A stretch of DNA of 5,770 nt, from positions 1 to 5,770 of the forward strand of contig RFIR01000333.1 of NCBI GenBank assembly GCA_003695135.1, in the 5' to 3' direction. The notes under the pieces are model-generated. The model saw nothing but the letters and a program-made list of their open reading frames with translations. It had not been told where the DNA came from and ran no database searches. A program made the translations under genes and the position numbers. This DNA is from Alphaproteobacteria bacterium. GTDB lineage: Bacteria; Pseudomonadota; Alphaproteobacteria; Rhodobacterales; Rhodobacteraceae. Positions 5,488-5,770 of the stretch are shown here, piece by piece. Every line of letters begins with the position of its first letter. Within the stretch, counting starts at the first letter, position 1.

Positions 5488-5507
5488 CACCGGTCAGGTT
5501 GCCGGTG
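5488..5507 (-). terminator. Weak hairpin, possible terminator of the convergent minus-strand gene
   Basis: CACCGG (5488-5493) and CCGGTG (5502-5507) form a 6-bp stem with an 8-base loop. Read on the minus strand it is followed by only three Ts and then, further on, by the AT-rich island. It lies about 85 bases after the stop of the minus-strand gene at 5593. Confidence 0.3.
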
Positions 5508-5592
5508 CTGCACGACACCATTCCGCGCACAGCCACCCGATCCGACATGCAAGATTTTACCGGGAATTGCCGAAGGGCCGTGGGTCGTCCTG

Positions 5593-5770
5593 CTACACCA
5601 CCCCGCCCGCCGCCTCTGCCAGCAGCGCCTCGGCCTCTTCCTCCAGCAGCCGGTCCTCGGCGATCCCGTGGATCGGCACCTTGCCCATCTCCATCATCAG
5701 CGGCGCGGCCAGCGGCGTGACATGCGGCGCGCGGACGTGATCGACGCCGCCGATGCGGGCCAGCATCTCC
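5593..5770 (-). CDS. 3' end of a minus-strand gene, probably a ligase-associated DEXH-box (Lhr-like) helicase
   Basis: Fifty-eight residues plus a TAG stop (5595-5593) are visible; the rest lies beyond the right edge. The frame reads EMLARIGGVDHVRAPHVTPL and continues AAPLMMEMGKVPIHGIAEDR (together residues 1-40 of the visible part) before a Glu/Ala-rich tail (LLEEEAEALLAEA). The HVTPLAAPL..E.G..P..G pattern resembles what I recall of the extreme C-terminus of alphaproteobacterial ligase-associated DNA damage response helicases, which unwind nucleic acid during repair beside an ATP-dependent DNA ligase. No helicase motif is in view, so this identification rests on a short tail and memory of the family. 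Strong codon bias and the absence of stops make it a real coding end. It is convergent with the aminotransferase and probably unrelated to the transport locus. Confidence 0.6.
   Translation of the reverse strand, partial: EMLARIGGVDHVRAPHVTPLAAPLMMEMGKVPIHGIAEDRLLEEEAEALLAEAAGGVV

Larger units (their letters stand above)
5161..5592. other. Gene-free convergent intergenic region
   Basis: These 432 bases lie between the ends of two convergent genes. The first part (5161-5330) is GC-rich and contains a small hairpin (5199-5213) and a strong terminator-like hairpin (5295-5315). The second part (about 5331-5480) is an AT-rich island. The third (about 5481-5592) returns to higher GC and holds a weak inverted repeat. 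Short open frames here start at TTG or ATG without ribosome sites and show no protein-like composition. I see no tRNA; GATTCGAACCC at about 5232-5242 resembles a T-loop on the minus strand, but no stem or cloverleaf forms around it. Confidence 0.75.

Noticed and set aside
5355..5720. A 121-codon plus-strand open frame starting at TTG in the AT-rich island
   Set aside because: It has no ribosome site. Its composition shifts abruptly to Pro/Ala/Arg-rich where it becomes antisense to the helicase-like gene, so it is probably spurious.

Overview
The window looks like a piece of an alphaproteobacterial chromosome or large replicon, most likely from a marine-type Rhodobacteraceae. This rests on the very high GC content with GC-ending codons, the gene families present and the style of the intergenic repeats. 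No marker gene or rRNA is present to confirm it.

The left half is a tripartite tricarboxylate transporter (TTT/Tct) operon read on the minus strand, in the order tctC (periplasmic Bug-type binding protein, about 2821-1874), tctB (small membrane subunit, 1800-1261) and tctA (large permease, 974 to the left edge, truncated by the window). The striking point is that tctC is interrupted by one in-frame amber TAG codon (2366-2368). The reading frame is otherwise intact from signal peptide to C-terminus. The tctB-tctA gap is unusually long at 286 bases and holds two diverged, inverted copies of a GC-rich palindromic repeat.

The right half is read on the plus strand from a 118-base divergent promoter region. 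It holds an IclR-family regulator (2940-3749) and, 58 bases later, a complete class III PLP-dependent omega-aminotransferase (3808-5160). The divergent region contains a perfect 15-base palindrome, TGCAAATAGTTTGCA, with the same architecture as known IclR operators. The simplest model is that the IclR protein controls uptake of an external carboxylate or amino-carboxylate by the Tct system and its transamination by the aminotransferase. The substrate cannot be read from the sequence.

Beyond the aminotransferase, 432 bases (5161-5592) have no convincing gene. They hold a good terminator-like hairpin (5295-5315) followed by an AT-rich island (about 5331-5480, roughly 29% GC by hand count). The last 178 bases are the 3' end of a convergent minus-strand gene, whose C-terminus resembles that of a ligase-associated DEXH-box (Lhr-like) helicase.

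I found no tRNA, rRNA, CRISPR array, transposase or phage gene. Overall this is a fairly ordinary regulated uptake and catabolism locus. Its notable features are the amber-interrupted binding protein, the operator-like palindrome, the inverted repeat pair inside the operon, and a 22-base perfect palindrome inside the regulator gene.
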